DNA of 64,000 nt from Snodgrassella sp. CFCC 13594 (GCF_001590725.1 NZ_LQXR01000008.1:27881-91880); one strand, 5' to 3'; numbered from the stretch's first letter, positions 7,267 to 18,356 are shown. The notes: generated by a model from the letters alone, not told the origin. A program made the numbers and translations.

Positions 7267-8357
7267 ATGAGTTTGAAATGTGGCATCGTGGGCCTGCCCA
7301 ACGTGGGAAAATCCACGCTTTTTAACGCCTTGACCCAATCCGGTATTGAAGCGGCCAACTATCCTTTTTGCACCATTGAACCCAATGTGGGCATTGTTGA
7401 AGTACCTGATGCGCGCATGACTGCGTTGGCCAAGATTGTGAACCCTCAAAAAATGCAGCCAGCCATTGTGGAATTTGTTGATATTGCAGGCTTGGTGGCT
7501 GGCGCCAGTAAAGGCGAGGGTTTGGGCAATCAGTTTTTGGCCAACATTCGTGAAACCGATGCCATTGTGAATGTGGTGCGCTGTTTTGACGATGACAACA
7601 TCGTGCATGTGGCCGGTAAAGTGGATCCTGTGGCTGATATCGAAGTGATTGGCACTGAATTGGCCCTGGCCGATTTAGCCAGTGTTGAAAAAGCCATCCT
7701 ACGCGAAGGCAAACGTGGTCGTTCTGGCGATAAAGAAGCACAAAAACTGGTGACCGTATTAGAACAATTGCAAAACCATTTGCTCGAAGGCAAACCGGTT
7801 CGCTCTGCGTTATTGGATGAAGAATCATTGGCGCTAATTAAGCTTTGTGCCTTTTGACCGTCAAACCTGCCATGTATGTGGCCAATGTGGCTGAAGATGG
7901 CTTTGAAAACAACCCCCATTTGGATCGTTTACGTGCTTTAGCTGAAAAAGAAGGTGCGCCAGTAGTGGCATTGTGCGCCGCCATAGAAAGCGAAATTGCC
8001 GATTTGGACGAGACCGACAAAGCTGAGTTTCTACAAGAAATGGGGCTACAAGAACCAGGATTAAATCGACTGATTCGTTCTGGTTATGACTTACTGGGCC
8101 TGCAAACTTACTTTACAGCAGGCGTAAAAGAAGTGCGCGCATGGACGATACACAAAGGCGATACTGCGCCACAAGCCGCAGGCGTCATCCATACCGACTT
8201 TGAACGCGGCTTTATTCGAGCTCAAGTGATTGCTTATGAAGATTTTATTACCCTAGGTGGCGAAGCCAAAGCCAAGGAAGCTGGTAAAATGCGGGCAGAA
8301 GGCAAGGATTACGTGGTACAAGATGGTGACGTGATTAACTTCTTGTTTAATGTATAA
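7267..8357 (+). pseudogene. ychF: YchF/EngD ribosome-binding ATPase, interrupted by a frameshift
   Basis: This Obg-family P-loop ATPase binds ribosomes. Frame 1 (7267-7857) carries G1 [15 protein letters not shown], switch [20 protein letters not shown] and FDDDN. At about 7843 the frame shifts and the rest of the protein, including the TGS domain ([20 protein letters not shown], then [19 protein letters not shown]), continues in the next frame to 8357. Adding one base gives 363 aa, exactly the family length. The local sequence AAGCTTTGTGC probably should read AAGCCTTTGTGC (IKPLCLL). A single lost C in an otherwise perfect gene suggests a sequencing or assembly error, though a real recent mutation is possible. 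Confidence 0.9.
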
Positions 8358-8388
8358 ACCCACTATTGCTGGTTACCACATAAACGCT

Positions 8389-8416
8389 AAGCAGACTACA
8401 TGGTCTGCTTTTTTGT
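8389..8416 (+). terminator. Terminator of ychF
   Basis: AGCAGAC (8390-8396) pairs with GTCTGCT (8403-8409), followed by a T run. Confidence 0.85.
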
Positions 8417-8640
8417 TTTCAGGCAACCCTGCTGAGTATCATATTTTAGAGAAATGATCATAAGGCTTATTGATGGAACACTTTTCCTTGCTATTGTATT
8501 TTGGGTGACTAGTGTCTTTCATCATTATCCCAAATCAGCTCCACTCGCTTTGACGCAGTAAAAGCCAATTTAATGCCCACGCATCATTTGGATATTATGC
8601 TTGCCCCGACTCGACGCTAATCCAAAACAATACTGAAATA

Positions 8641-8660
8641 TACATACAAATATGTATGTA
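8641..8660. repeat. Palindrome, possible operator
   Basis: TACATACA and TGTATGTA flank AATA at 8641-8660. This 8+4+8 symmetric AT-rich site lies 158 bases before the glycine-zipper gene. A regulator site is possible; there is no other evidence. Confidence 0.35.
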
Positions 8661-8817
8661 AAATGAGACAGCACTATACCTTCTTTGTGTTAAGGCACTC
8701 ATTTTTTATGAAAACCCCTCTTTTCAGGCTGCCTGAATGAGGTGCATAGTATTTTCAATGCAGCCGTCAGGCAGCAACAAAATATAAGATAAATCTTCCT
8801 GATGAAAGGATGTAACC

Positions 8818-9399
8818 ATGAAAATACATACTCGCCTGATTACCCTATTTGGCGCCATCGCAGTGGCCAGCGCCCCCTTAAGTATGGCTGAAGTGAATCG
8901 AACCACAGGCACCATTGTGGGTGCCGCAGTTGGAGGGGTTGTGGGCAATGCGGTGGGCAATGACATCAATTCCACACTTCTGGGCGCTGCAGCCGGCGGT
9001 TTATTGGGTAATCTACTAAGCCAAAACAACCGCAACTATAACCGTGAAGGTTACTACAACAACCGCTATTACTATGGCGGGCGCGAATTTCGTAAACAAC
9101 AAGATTACCGTGCTTACCGCGAGGCCGTGCGCCGCGACATGCTGCGCGATAACGAACGTAACCGCTATGCTCAGTACCAAAACTGGCGAGCACGTGATAA
9201 TCGGCACATGAATCGTCTGCAACCCAACCAACCATCACGATTTGACCGCCCCAGTAATCGACCCAATGACAATCAATGGCATCAATCTAACCAAGGCCCC
9301 AACCGGTATATGAACCATCGCGATAATCGAGCAACGCAATCCCGCCCGGGCCCGCGCCCAGGCATGCAAACCTCACCACAAAATTGGCCACAACGCTAA
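8818..9399 (+). CDS. Secreted glycine-zipper protein (193 aa)
   Basis: A signal peptide (MKIHTRLITLFGAIAVASAP, cleavage near SMA|E) is followed by a glycine-zipper 2TM-type segment (GTIVGAAVGGVVGNAVGND, then LLGAAAGGLLGNLL), typical of small outer-membrane or periplasmic proteins that insert in membranes. The C-terminal half is rich in Asn, Arg, Tyr, Gln and Pro (low complexity), probably disordered. GAAAGGATG lies before the start. It stands alone between two terminators. The exact function is unknown; Neisseriaceae carry related glycine-zipper proteins. Confidence 0.8.
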   Translation: MKIHTRLITLFGAIAVASAPLSMAEVNRTTGTIVGAAVGGVVGNAVGNDINSTLLGAAAGGLLGNLLSQNNRNYNREGYYNNRYYYGGREFRKQQDYRAYREAVRRDMLRDNERNRYAQYQNWRARDNRHMNRLQPNQPSRFDRPSNRPNDNQWHQSNQGPNRYMNHRDNRATQSRPGPRPGMQTSPQNWPQR

Positions 9400-9944
9400 G
9401 CCAACGCGCTTAGTTTGAATTTGAAATAGTATTGATTGAAATTTTAGGGAAACCCTTGGCGGTTTCCTTTTTCTTATGCCATCAACCCACCATTCAGACC
9501 ATAAAACCACAGACGCCCCATATTATCCATCCAAGTTCACCGCAAAATACTGTGCTCAGCACATAAATACTTTATTTATCGTAGCCAGCTTCATCACTCG
9601 GCAATTCCCCTACTTCAGTCTGAATCAAACCAAAGAAAATGATGGATCTAGGCATTAACACCCCGAGCTTTGGTAACGTATCCAAAACCCAATCGATCTG
9701 AATCACCGCATCCCAACGGGCAACACCCATAGCGAACGGATAAAACCCAGCCGTTTCCAGCCTAAACCAGGCTCAAATCGTGTAAAATGCAACCCATTTA
9801 TTCAAGCAACTGAAATCGCTGTGCACTGAGGTAAAGCAGTCATACACGCGTAATAAAAACTGCTGCGGCCATCATGGATATTCAGGCAAGCTGAAATCCA
9901 TACTCAGCATATTTGGTTGCTATCGCAAAATCTGAAAGAAAAAC
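9400..9944. other. Intergenic region upstream of tyrS
   Basis: Beyond the terminator there is no supported gene. A 60-codon frame at 9476-9658 has no ribosome-binding site and a composition unlike its neighbours. A diverged uptake-like TTCAGGCAAGCTGAA is at about 9881. The tyrS promoter is expected here but no clear boxes were identified. Confidence 0.5.
9447..9475 (+). terminator. Terminator of the glycine-zipper gene
   Basis: GGAAACC (9448-9454) pairs with GGTTTCC (9461-9467), followed by TTTTTC. Confidence 0.8.
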
Positions 9945-11210
9945 ATGACCAGTGTGATTCACGATTTACAAGGGCGCGGTTTGATTGCGCAAACCACAGA
10001 TGCAGCGGCGCTGGACGCGCTGCTCAATGAGAAAAAAATTAGTTTGTACTGCGGTTTTGATCCCACGGCAGACAGCCTGCACATCGGTCATTTGCTGCCC
10101 ATTTTGGCTTTACGCCGCTTTCAATTGGCCGGACACACACCCATTGCGCTGGTGGGTGGCGCCACCGGTATGATTGGCGACCCCAGCTTTAAAGCACAAG
10201 AGCGCAGTCTCAATACCTTGGACACTGTGCAAAACTGGGTTGAAAAAATTCGCAACCAATTAAAACCATTCCTCCATTTCGATGGTGATCATGCCGCCAT
10301 TATGGCCAATAATTACGATTGGTTTGGCCGCATGAATTGTTTGGATTTCTTGCGTGACATTGGCAAACATTTTTCTGTCAACGCCATGCTCAATAAAGAA
10401 TCAGTCAAGCAGCGATTGGGCCGGGATGATGTGGGCATTTCTTTCACGGAATTTGCTTATGCTTTGTTACAAGGTTACGATTTTGCCGAGCTACACAAGC
10501 GACATGGTGCGGTATTGCAAATTGGTGGTTCAGACCAATGGGGCAACATCACCGCAGGGATTGACCTTACTCGTCGCTTACACCAAGGCACAGTCTATGG
10601 ACTGACCCTGCCACTGGTAACCAAATCTGATGGCACCAAATTTGGCAAGACAGAAGGTGGCGCCGTGTGGTTGAACCCAGAAAAAACCTCACCATATCAG
10701 TTTTACCAATTCTGGCTCAAAGTAGCCGATGCTGATGTATATCAGTTCCTCAAATACTTTACATTCTTAAGTGTGGCTGACATCGATGCCCTTGAAGCAC
10801 AAGACCAAGCCAGCGGCAGCAAACCCCAAGCACAACGTATTTTGGCCGAAGAAATGACGCGTTTGATTCATGGTGAAGCCGCTTTGGCCGCCGCACAACG
10901 CATTTCAGACAGCCTATTTGCTGAAGACCAAAGCCAGCTTACCGAAAGCGATTTTCAGCAATTGGCTTTGGATGGTTTGCCCAGCTTTCCCATTTCAGGC
11001 AACTTGACGATTGTGCAGGCACTCACTGCTGCTGACCTTGCCAAATCCAATAACGAAGCCCGTGGCTTTGTGAGTCAAGGTGCAGCTGTGGTCAACGGCA
11101 AAAAAATCGACACTGTGGACTTTATTGTGCGCGACGAAGACAAGCGCTTTGGAAAATACACTATTTTACGCCGCGGCAAGCGCAATCATGCATTGCTGAT
11201 TTGGCAATAA
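9945..11210 (+). CDS. tyrS: Tyrosyl-tRNA synthetase
   Basis: Class I synthetase that attaches tyrosine to tRNA-Tyr in the cytoplasm. The nucleotide-binding HIGH motif (residues 46-49) sits in [19 protein letters not shown], and the KMSKS equivalent is KFGKT in [12 protein letters not shown]. The tyrosine-binding region [20 protein letters not shown] is followed by DQWGNI. The C-terminal S4-like RNA-binding domain contains [16 protein letters not shown]. Length (421 aa) is normal. AAAGAAAAAC precedes the ATG. argG follows by 57 bases with a near-match uptake sequence in between. Confidence 0.97.
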   Translation: MTSVIHDLQGRGLIAQTTDAAALDALLNEKKISLYCGFDPTADSLHIGHLLPILALRRFQLAGHTPIALVGGATGMIGDPSFKAQERSLNTLDTVQNWVEKIRNQLKPFLHFDGDHAAIMANNYDWFGRMNCLDFLRDIGKHFSVNAMLNKESVKQRLGRDDVGISFTEFAYALLQGYDFAELHKRHGAVLQIGGSDQWGNITAGIDLTRRLHQGTVYGLTLPLVTKSDGTKFGKTEGGAVWLNPEKTSPYQFYQFWLKVADADVYQFLKYFTFLSVADIDALEAQDQASGSKPQAQRILAEEMTRLIHGEAALAAAQRISDSLFAEDQSQLTESDFQQLALDGLPSFPISGNLTIVQALTAADLAKSNNEARGFVSQGAAVVNGKKIDTVDFIVRDEDKRFGKYTILRRGKRNHALLIWQ

Positions 11211-11249
11211 ACCCCTTTCAGGCAGCCCAAAACAGCCTCCCCTAATTAA

Positions 11250-12620
<1,371 letters not shown>

Positions 12621-12647
12621 TGTTTGGATAGTCTCATCTTTACCAAT

Positions 12648-12677
12648 AAAAAAGCACCGCTAGGCGGTGCTTTTTTA
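12648..12677 (+). terminator. Terminator of argG
   Basis: AAAGCACCGC pairs with GCGGTGCTTT around a short loop, followed by a T run. An exact uptake sequence lies just beyond at 12694-12705. Confidence 0.9.
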
Positions 12678-12709
12678 TGTCGTTGCTATTGCTTTCAGGC
12701 AGCCTGAAA

Positions 12710-13522
12710 CTATGACGCATCAGCCAAAGTGCAGCTGCCTTGCCACAGTGATGTCTGACAACGCAAGTGACCTACATACTGCAAAGGCTTAACCGGAATC
12801 ACCGAAGGTATGTCATCGGCACGCATGTGTAGTAAGTCACCCGGGCTCACCCATTCAGGTGGTGTTTTCGTTAAAGGGGCACCGGCTCGATTGAATGCCT
12901 CTACCACAAATTGCGAGCAAAAATATCGATTGCCTTGGAATGGTGAGACTTGCACCACCGCCATGGTGTTCAGACATAGGTGGCGCATGGCGCGCGGTAT
13001 CACCGGTAATTCACATATTTTTCGAGTAATGGTGTAGGGAGTTTGCTTAGCAATACCAAAATAATTATAGGGAGAACCCAAATGCTGTTCCGCAAAAGCT
13101 TGAATTGCAGTCACTTGAACGTCTGTTAAGCCAGGATAGCGATAAACTGCCAGTAATGGGCTGTCGGCCATGCTATTTTGTATCGGCATAATACGCACGC
13201 CACTGCCCAGCGCTTCCGCAATTTTCCCCTCGCCCAAATACACAAAACTGTGGCTAACAGAAGTGTTGCCACTGAAGCGCAACGTGCGCGAGGCCAGCCC
13301 CTGATCGGCAGAAAATAAAATATCACCGGGTGCCAGTTGTGCTTCATCAATCATCACCACCCCAGAAGTGGGGGCCGTATTATTACGTTGAAATTGGAAC
13401 GCATAGCGTGCGCCTTCTTCGCCAACTGATTTGTGCCATTGCGCCGCACACCCGCTTAGCAATATCAAGACCGAAAATAAACGCAGATTTACCCAGATTG
13501 AGCGCGTATTCAATGGCTTCAT
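12710..13522 (-). CDS. Lipoprotein with YiiX/YebB-like permuted papain fold
   Basis: An N-terminal lipoprotein signal (LFSVLILLSGC, lipobox LSGC) places it in a membrane facing the periplasm. The body has the permuted NlpC/P60-like (DUF830, peptidase family C92) motifs: AQLAPGDILFSAD, the histidine block NTSVSHSFVYLGEG and the cysteine block GNRYFCSQFVVEAF near residue 205. Such proteins are thought to cut amide bonds in peptidoglycan or lipids; the substrate here is unknown. At 270 aa it is complete. It is monocistronic, convergent with argG. Confidence 0.82.
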   Translation of the reverse strand: MKPLNTRSIWVNLRLFSVLILLSGCAAQWHKSVGEEGARYAFQFQRNNTAPTSGVVMIDEAQLAPGDILFSADQGLASRTLRFSGNTSVSHSFVYLGEGKIAEALGSGVRIMPIQNSMADSPLLAVYRYPGLTDVQVTAIQAFAEQHLGSPYNYFGIAKQTPYTITRKICELPVIPRAMRHLCLNTMAVVQVSPFQGNRYFCSQFVVEAFNRAGAPLTKTPPEWVSPGDLLHMRADDIPSVIPVKPLQYVGHLRCQTSLWQGSCTLADAS

Positions 13523-13567
13523 GACACCCTTTCAAGTTAATTTTAATTATGGTATTCGAATTGGCCC

Positions 13568-13597
13568 ATAAAAAAGCCCACAATATTTGTGGGCTTC
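13568..13597 (-). terminator. Terminator of dctA
   Basis: AAGCCCA (13574-13580) and TGGGCTT (13590-13596) form a stem; the AAAAAA on its left gives the U tract for the leftward transcript. Confidence 0.88.
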
Positions 13598-13610
13598 AAT
13601 CAACCAATAA

Positions 13611-14924
13611 TCAATCTTCGGCTTCAGGCAAGGCATGACCAGCCATGGCTGCCTGAAGGCGATCTTTATCCAAGGCATTCTCCCAACGAGCCACCACAAT
13701 GGTGGCGCAGGCGTTGCCAATCAAATTGGTCAACGCGCGGCATTCAGACATGAATCGATCAATACCTAAAATCAATGCCATGCCTTCTACCGGTACTTCC
13801 GGTACTACCGTTAAGGTCGCCGCCAGCGTAATAAAGCCCGCACCGGTCACCCCAGCCGCGCCTTTGGAACTCAACATGGCCACACCCAACAGCAACAATT
13901 GATGTCCCAGAGTAAGCTCGATATTACATGCCTGCGCAATAAATAAAGCAGCCAAAGTCATGTAGATATTGGTGCCATCCAAATTAAAAGAATAGCCAGT
14001 CGGCACCACCAAACCCACCACCGATTTTTTACAACCAGCACGGTGCAGTTTTTCCATTAAAGTGGGCAAAGCCGCTTCAGATGAACTGGTCCCCAACACC
14101 AACAGCAATTCTTCCTTGATGTACTTAATCAAACCAATAATAGAAAAGCCATTGTATTTAGCCACGGCACCCAGCACGATCAACACAAATAATAATGCCG
14201 TGATGTAGAAGGTCAAAATCAAATACAAAAGATTACCGATGGAGCCGATGCCGTATTTACCAATCGTAAATGCCATCGCACCAAATGCACCCACAGGGGC
14301 CGCTTTCATCAAAATAGACACCATTTTGAATACCGGCGCAGACATTTCTTGGAAAAAATTAACCAAAGGACGGGCTTTATCGCCAATCAAGGCCAAAGAC
14401 ACACCAAACAACACAGCAATAAACAATGTTTGCAGGATGTTGCCATCGGTTAAGGGGCTGACTGCCGTAGTGGGAATGATGTCCATCAAAAAGCCAACGA
14501 TGGTGGAATCATGCGATTTCTTCACATATTCCTGCACCTTGGCCGATTCCAATGAAGATGGATCAATATTCAGACCATGGCCTGGTTGCGCCACATTGGC
14601 CACAATTAAGCCAATAATGAGCGCCAATGTGGAGAAAGTAAGGAAATAAATCATCGCCTTACCAGTTACTCGGCCTACGGTTTTCATATTGCTCATGCCG
14701 GCAATACCGGTCACAACCGTTAAAAAGATTACCGGAGAAATAATCATTTTTACCAATTTAATGAACGCATCGCCCAACGGCTTCATGCTTTCACCAATCG
14801 CGGGGTAAAAATAACCCAACAGAATGCCGATGGTAATGGCAATAATCACTTGTACATACAGAATCTGATACCACTTATGTTTTTTAGGTGGCTCGTTCAT
14901 CTCTGCAATATCTAGAGGGAGCAT
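13611..14924 (-). CDS. dctA: C4-dicarboxylate:cation symporter DctA
   Basis: Inner-membrane importer of succinate, fumarate and malate in the DAACS family. Diagnostic segments: [20 protein letters not shown], the serine-rich hairpin [17 protein letters not shown] and the substrate/cation site [20 protein letters not shown]. Multiple hydrophobic helices are seen. The start is ATG 14924 because AAAGGAAAAAC precedes it (the upstream TTG at 14939 is within that site). Length 437 aa is normal. A FNR-like sequence lies 210 bases upstream. A decayed second copy of this family is found at 50184. Confidence 0.93.
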   Translation of the reverse strand: MLPLDIAEMNEPPKKHKWYQILYVQVIIAITIGILLGYFYPAIGESMKPLGDAFIKLVKMIISPVIFLTVVTGIAGMSNMKTVGRVTGKAMIYFLTFSTLALIIGLIVANVAQPGHGLNIDPSSLESAKVQEYVKKSHDSTIVGFLMDIIPTTAVSPLTDGNILQTLFIAVLFGVSLALIGDKARPLVNFFQEMSAPVFKMVSILMKAAPVGAFGAMAFTIGKYGIGSIGNLLYLILTFYITALLFVLIVLGAVAKYNGFSIIGLIKYIKEELLLVLGTSSSEAALPTLMEKLHRAGCKKSVVGLVVPTGYSFNLDGTNIYMTLAALFIAQACNIELTLGHQLLLLGVAMLSSKGAAGVTGAGFITLAATLTVVPEVPVEGMALILGIDRFMSECRALTNLIGNACATIVVARWENALDKDRLQAAMAGHALPEAED

Positions 14925-15133
14925 GTTTTTCCTTTGCAAAACTCATTATTTGATTGTGTTTCTTATACCGTGTTCACTTAGTTGCCTGAACATTCGTTGG
15001 GTATTATAGCCAAAACAAAATTTAACAAAAAGATATTACCATTTACAATTTAATATCCAATGATTTAATCACCTATTTTTTAAGCAATTTTCGAAAACAG
15101 TACTGCATTAATTTCATGTCAATGTCCTTTCAT

Positions 15134-15147
15134 TTGACATAAATCAA
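15134..15147. promoter_or_regulatory. FNR-like site upstream of dctA
   Basis: TTGACATAAATCAA differs by one base from the FNR consensus TTGAT-N4-ATCAA. It lies 210 bases before the dctA start; oxygen control of C4-dicarboxylate uptake would make sense, but the distance is large and a single near match can arise by chance. Confidence 0.35.
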
Positions 15148-15385
15148 GCCATTTTCTTTGCCATATTCAATTCTGTTCCCCAACCAGTCAATCTCCCGCA
15201 AAAACAGAATACCAATCACAGCAATACATCAGAAAGTCAGTGATGCAACACAATGATTACTCGGCATTGACGATGATTATGGCCTCTCCCAAAACCACCC
15301 CTCGCTCCAAAAAATTCATTGGGCCCACAAAATGCTTATTCTGAAACCGATCGGATTATTGAGCGTGATCGTTCTGTAACCCATA

Positions 15386-15418
15386 AAGAAAAACCGCCAT
15401 GAACTGAATCATGGCGGC
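15386..15418 (-). terminator. Terminator of tRNA-Pro
   Basis: CCGCCATGA (from 15394) pairs with TCATGGCGG (to 15417); the A-rich left flank gives a U tract in the leftward transcript. Confidence 0.85.
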
Positions 15419-15423
15419 TAAAT

Positions 15424-15500
15424 TGGTCGGAGTGAAAGGATTCGAACCTTCGACCCCCTCGTCCCGAACGAGGTGCGCTACCGGGCTGCGCTACACTCCG
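15424..15500 (-). tRNA. tRNA-Pro (anticodon CGG)
   Basis: The complement folds as a cloverleaf: acceptor CGGAGTG/CACTCCG, D arm GCGC...GCGC, anticodon stem CCTCG/CGAGG with loop TTCGGGA (anticodon CGG), T arm with GGTTCGAATCC and encoded ACCA. A terminator follows directly. Confidence 0.96.
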
Positions 15501-15616
15501 TAAATGAAGTCAGGCATTATAGGCGCGTGTTTTTCTTTTGACAACCTGCCCATCTGACTCAATAACAACGGCATCAACCAATGATTTATTTCACGATAAC
15601 GTGTTTATGGCGTGTG

Positions 15617-16327
15617 TTAAGCATAAAGCACAAATAAACAAGGCCGCTTTTTCAATTCAGGCAACTTAGCCATTCGACGCCATGCAGCAACCGGCTGACT
15701 GATGATAAGTTGCGTGGGCAAGGTCAAATCCGCAGCAATACACAAGCGCGTCTCTGCATGCAACAAGCCAATGGCATCAGTCAACAGAGCATCATTTCGA
15801 TACGGCGTTTCAATAAACAATTGCGTTTCATGCGTTTTCTGTACATGCCGCTCCAACGCTCTTAGGCTGGTCGCCCGTGCTTCTTTGTCTGCAGGCAAAT
15901 ACCCTTTGAAAGCAAATTGTTGCCCATTGGCACCAGAAGCCATTAGTGCCAACATGATACTGGACGGGCCCACCAACGGCTGTACGGCAAAACCTTCTGC
16001 ATGCGCCAAAACCACCAACTGTGCTCCTGGATCTGCCACCGCAGGGCATCCTGCCTCACTCATCAAACCGATACTGCGGCCCGCACGCAAAGGCGCTAAT
16101 AATGTGGGCACAGTCGTGGCAGCCGTGTGTTCATTTAATGTCTGTAAATTCAACTCCCGAATGGGCCGTGCTAGCCCAAAGGCTTTTAAATGCGCCCGTG
16201 CAGTTTTCTCGGCCTCCACCACAAAATCACTCAGGTGCACAATCAAAGCCTGTTCATGCGGCAATAAACAAGGTATATCGGCCGTACCCAGTGGCGTTGG
16301 AATCAGGTACAAGACGGGCTGGCTCAT
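15617..16327 (-). CDS. SAM-dependent methyltransferase, RsmI-like tetrapyrrole-methylase fold
   Basis: Starts MSQPVLYLIPTPLGTADI, the first strand of the TP-methylase fold. The conserved SAM-binding block is IGLMSEAGCPAVADPGAQLV, and the second domain has LVGPSSIMLALMASG and FKGYLPADKEAR. These are the marks of the RsmI (YraL) family, but it is shorter (236 aa versus about 285) and lacks RsmI's C-terminal extension, so it is the short paralogue class common in beta- and gamma-proteobacteria, whose substrate is not settled. The start overlaps the maf stop by four bases. Confidence 0.82.
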   Translation of the reverse strand: MSQPVLYLIPTPLGTADIPCLLPHEQALIVHLSDFVVEAEKTARAHLKAFGLARPIRELNLQTLNEHTAATTVPTLLAPLRAGRSIGLMSEAGCPAVADPGAQLVVLAHAEGFAVQPLVGPSSIMLALMASGANGQQFAFKGYLPADKEARATSLRALERHVQKTHETQLFIETPYRNDALLTDAIGLLHAETRLCIAADLTLPTQLIISQPVAAWRRMAKLPELKKRPCLFVLYA

Positions 16328-16914
16328 AATATCTCCATTCCTTCGGCTAATAAAAAATCCACCAAGCGGAAAATGGGCAACCCGATCAATGCATGCGGAT
16401 CGCTTGAGTCAATGCGTTCAATCAATAAAGCCCCCAAACCCTCGCTTTTAGCTGCCCCCGCACAATGCACCGCATCTGGTTCCAACGCCAAATAATGAGC
16501 AATTTGCGCGTCGGTGAGGGCCCGCATGGTCACTTGCGTTTCGTCCACATGCTTGTGTATGCGATTCTCCGCCACATTTAACAACACCACGGCAGAATAA
16601 AAAGAAACCGTTTGCCCACGCAAGCAACGCAGCATTTGTTGTGCTTTCGCCACGGTTAACGGTTTACCCAATTGTTGCTCGTGGCACCAAGCAACTTGAT
16701 CAGATCCAATAATTAGCGCATCAGGGAATGCACAAGCCAATGAGCGTGCCTTCCCTTCCGCCAACCGCAAAGCCGTTTGTGGTGCTGTTTCATGGGGCAA
16801 CGGCGCTTCATCAAAACACGGCTTGGCTACTTGAAACGGCAGTTGTAAACGGCGCAACTGCTGTTGGCGATACAGCGAACTGGAACCCAAGATCAGTTTT
16901 CTGGATGTATTCAT
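16324..16914 (-). CDS. maf: Maf-family nucleotide pyrophosphatase (YceF type)
   Basis: Hydrolyses modified nucleoside triphosphates to monophosphates (house-cleaning). Start: KLILGSSSLYRQQQLRRL gives the phosphate-binding SxxxxR motif. The catalytic region is IIGSDQVAWC, followed by GKPLTVAKAQQMLRCLRGQT. The later EGLGALLIERIDSSDPHALI and GLPIFRLVDFL match the YceF subgroup, which prefers 7-methyl-GTP. Length 196 aa is typical. It is divergent from yceD, and the downstream methylase overlaps it; maf next to yceD-rpmF is a widely kept arrangement. Confidence 0.9.
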   Translation of the reverse strand: MNTSRKLILGSSSLYRQQQLRRLQLPFQVAKPCFDEAPLPHETAPQTALRLAEGKARSLACAFPDALIIGSDQVAWCHEQQLGKPLTVAKAQQMLRCLRGQTVSFYSAVVLLNVAENRIHKHVDETQVTMRALTDAQIAHYLALEPDAVHCAGAAKSEGLGALLIERIDSSDPHALIGLPIFRLVDFLLAEGMEIL

Positions 16915-16966
16915 GGCGGCACAACAATTGACAAGATAATGGCATGGATAATATCATACCCCGTTT

Positions 16967-17470
16967 ATGTTAGACCTTAATTTGATTGATACGGCTGCGT
17001 TCACTCAGGGGCGTCAAATTGTGTCGGGCAATATAAGCTTGGCTCAGCTGGATGAACGCGTGTGGTCGCATGAATTACTGGCAAATCGTGACGATGAGAT
17101 TCGATACCGCATTAACGGGGGAATCGATCGTTGGCAACGTCCATTTTTCGATATTGATATTGAAGGCGTAGTGCAATTGGTGTGCCAACGTTGCCTGAAA
17201 CCAGTAAGTCATACACTGCATGACCAAACCCAAGTGGTTTTGTTTGCTAATGAGCAACAACTGGATGAGGCCATGACCGCCGATGACGCACCAGAAGGCA
17301 TTCTGTGGATGCCGGAGATCAATCTGAAAACTTTGGTGGAAGACCAACTACTGATGGCCATCCCATTTGCACCAAGGCACGACGATTGTGACAACGCCCT
17401 ACTGACGCGGGCCAATCAAGACCAAGCCAACCCATTTGCCCAGCTGGCTGGTTTAAAAAGCGGCCACTAA
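16967..17470 (+). CDS. yceD: YceD/DUF177 protein, 23S rRNA accumulation factor
   Basis: Member of the DUF177 family, co-transcribed with rpmF in most proteobacteria and linked to 23S rRNA accumulation. The conserved pair of cysteines is in [12 protein letters not shown] (residues about 72-79), which suggests metal binding, and the C-terminal [21 protein letters not shown] is the family signature. rpmF starts 26 bases after its stop. No clear ribosome-binding site is visible; a short promoter region is shared with divergent maf. Confidence 0.9.
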   Translation: MLDLNLIDTAAFTQGRQIVSGNISLAQLDERVWSHELLANRDDEIRYRINGGIDRWQRPFFDIDIEGVVQLVCQRCLKPVSHTLHDQTQVVLFANEQQLDEAMTADDAPEGILWMPEINLKTLVEDQLLMAIPFAPRHDDCDNALLTRANQDQANPFAQLAGLKSGH

Positions 17471-17496
17471 CACCATTTATTTATCAGGAGCAAGAC

Positions 17497-17676
17497 ATGG
17501 CAGTTCAACAAAACAAGAAATCCCCTTCAAAACGCGGCATGCACCGTTCACACGATGCTTTGAATGCCACTCATTTATCCACTGACGCCAATACCGGCGA
17601 AGTGCATTTGCGTCATCATATTTCTCCCAACGGCATGTATCGTGGCCGCAAAGTGGTGAAAGCCAAAGACGAATAA
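17497..17676 (+). CDS. rpmF: 50S ribosomal protein L32
   Basis: A 59-residue basic protein starting [20 protein letters not shown] and ending VVKAKDE, the standard L32 pattern (bacterial form without the zinc cysteines). CAGGAGCAAGAC precedes the ATG. It directly follows yceD and is closed by a terminator, so plsX downstream needs read-through or its own promoter. Confidence 0.97.
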   Translation: MAVQQNKKSPSKRGMHRSHDALNATHLSTDANTGEVHLRHHISPNGMYRGRKVVKAKDE

Positions 17677-17699
17677 GCCCAGCGAACTTACTGAGAAAT

Positions 17700-17736
17700 A
17701 AAGCCAGACATTGCCCAGGCAAACACTGGCTTTTTT
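17700..17736 (+). terminator. Terminator after rpmF
   Basis: AAAGCCAG (17700-17707) pairs with CTGGCTTT (from 17727) and is followed by T residues. Confidence 0.8.
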
Positions 17737-17824
17737 GCATTGAGTCGCCTGAGGCCATACTAACCATTATTCAGGCAGCCTATCCATTCATGAAGCCGCC
17801 ATCTCAACCCCGCACGGATTTCCG

Positions 17825-18355
17825 ATGAAGAAAATCTGGTACACCTACGAAGACATCCATCGTGCCATTAAAATATTGGCCGATAAGATCAACCACGCCC
17901 AACAGCCTTTTGATGCCATGATTGCCATTGGCGGCGGTGGTTTCATACCGGCACGCATACTGCGCACTTATTTAAACATTCCCATCTACACCGTGACTTT
18001 GTCCTATTATGACGTCAATGACCATCCCACCGACAGTCCACAAAAAATACAGTGGACAGAAGGCTTGGCCTCTCAGTTAAAAAACAAACGTTTACTGGTG
18101 GTCGATGAAGTGGATGACAGCCGTGTTACCTTGGAATATTGCATTCGCGAATTACAAAAAGATGGCTTCCATGAATTGGGCGTGGCCGTGTTGCATGAAA
18201 AGCGCAAACCCAAAAAAGGCTTTTTGCCCGAAAATCTTCCCTATTACAGTGGCATTCAGGTAGAAGACTGGTGGATTAACTATCCATGGGATGCTTTGGA
18301 TATCCAAGCCCACAACCAGCAAGCCGCCACTGCTCACCCCACAGAGAAACCTTAA
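17825..18355 (+). CDS. Phosphoribosyltransferase (hypoxanthine/xanthine type)
   Basis: The PRPP-binding motif is RLLVVDEVDDSRVTLE (about residues 92-107), and the N-terminal FDAMIAIGGGGFIPARIL is the pyrophosphate loop of type I phosphoribosyltransferases. The C-terminal EDWWINYPWD resembles the hood of Gpt/Hpt-like enzymes acting on guanine, xanthine or hypoxanthine, so purine salvage is likely; the exact base cannot be read from sequence. It follows an uptake sequence at 17770 and ends one base before plsX. Confidence 0.82.
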   Translation: MKKIWYTYEDIHRAIKILADKINHAQQPFDAMIAIGGGGFIPARILRTYLNIPIYTVTLSYYDVNDHPTDSPQKIQWTEGLASQLKNKRLLVVDEVDDSRVTLEYCIRELQKDGFHELGVAVLHEKRKPKKGFLPENLPYYSGIQVEDWWINYPWDALDIQAHNQQAATAHPTEKP

Positions 18356-18356
18356 C

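Larger units (their letters stand above)
8358..8817. other. Intergenic region after ychF
   Basis: It holds the ychF terminator, a 20-base near-palindrome at 8641-8660 and an exact uptake sequence at 8726-8737. No coding frame is convincing. The promoter of the glycine-zipper gene must lie in its right part. Confidence 0.5.
14925..15423. other. Intergenic region between dctA and tRNA-Pro
   Basis: AT-rich near dctA, holding its promoter and a FNR-like site, then the terminator of tRNA-Pro. No coding frame is supported. Confidence 0.5.

Noticed and set aside
9476..9658. 60-codon frame after the glycine-zipper gene
   Set aside because: No ribosome-binding site, composition unlike a protein, and it sits directly after the terminator.
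15702..16451. Long plus-strand frame antisense to the RsmI-like and maf genes
   Set aside because: It covers two well-supported genes on the other strand and its protein has no recognisable pattern.
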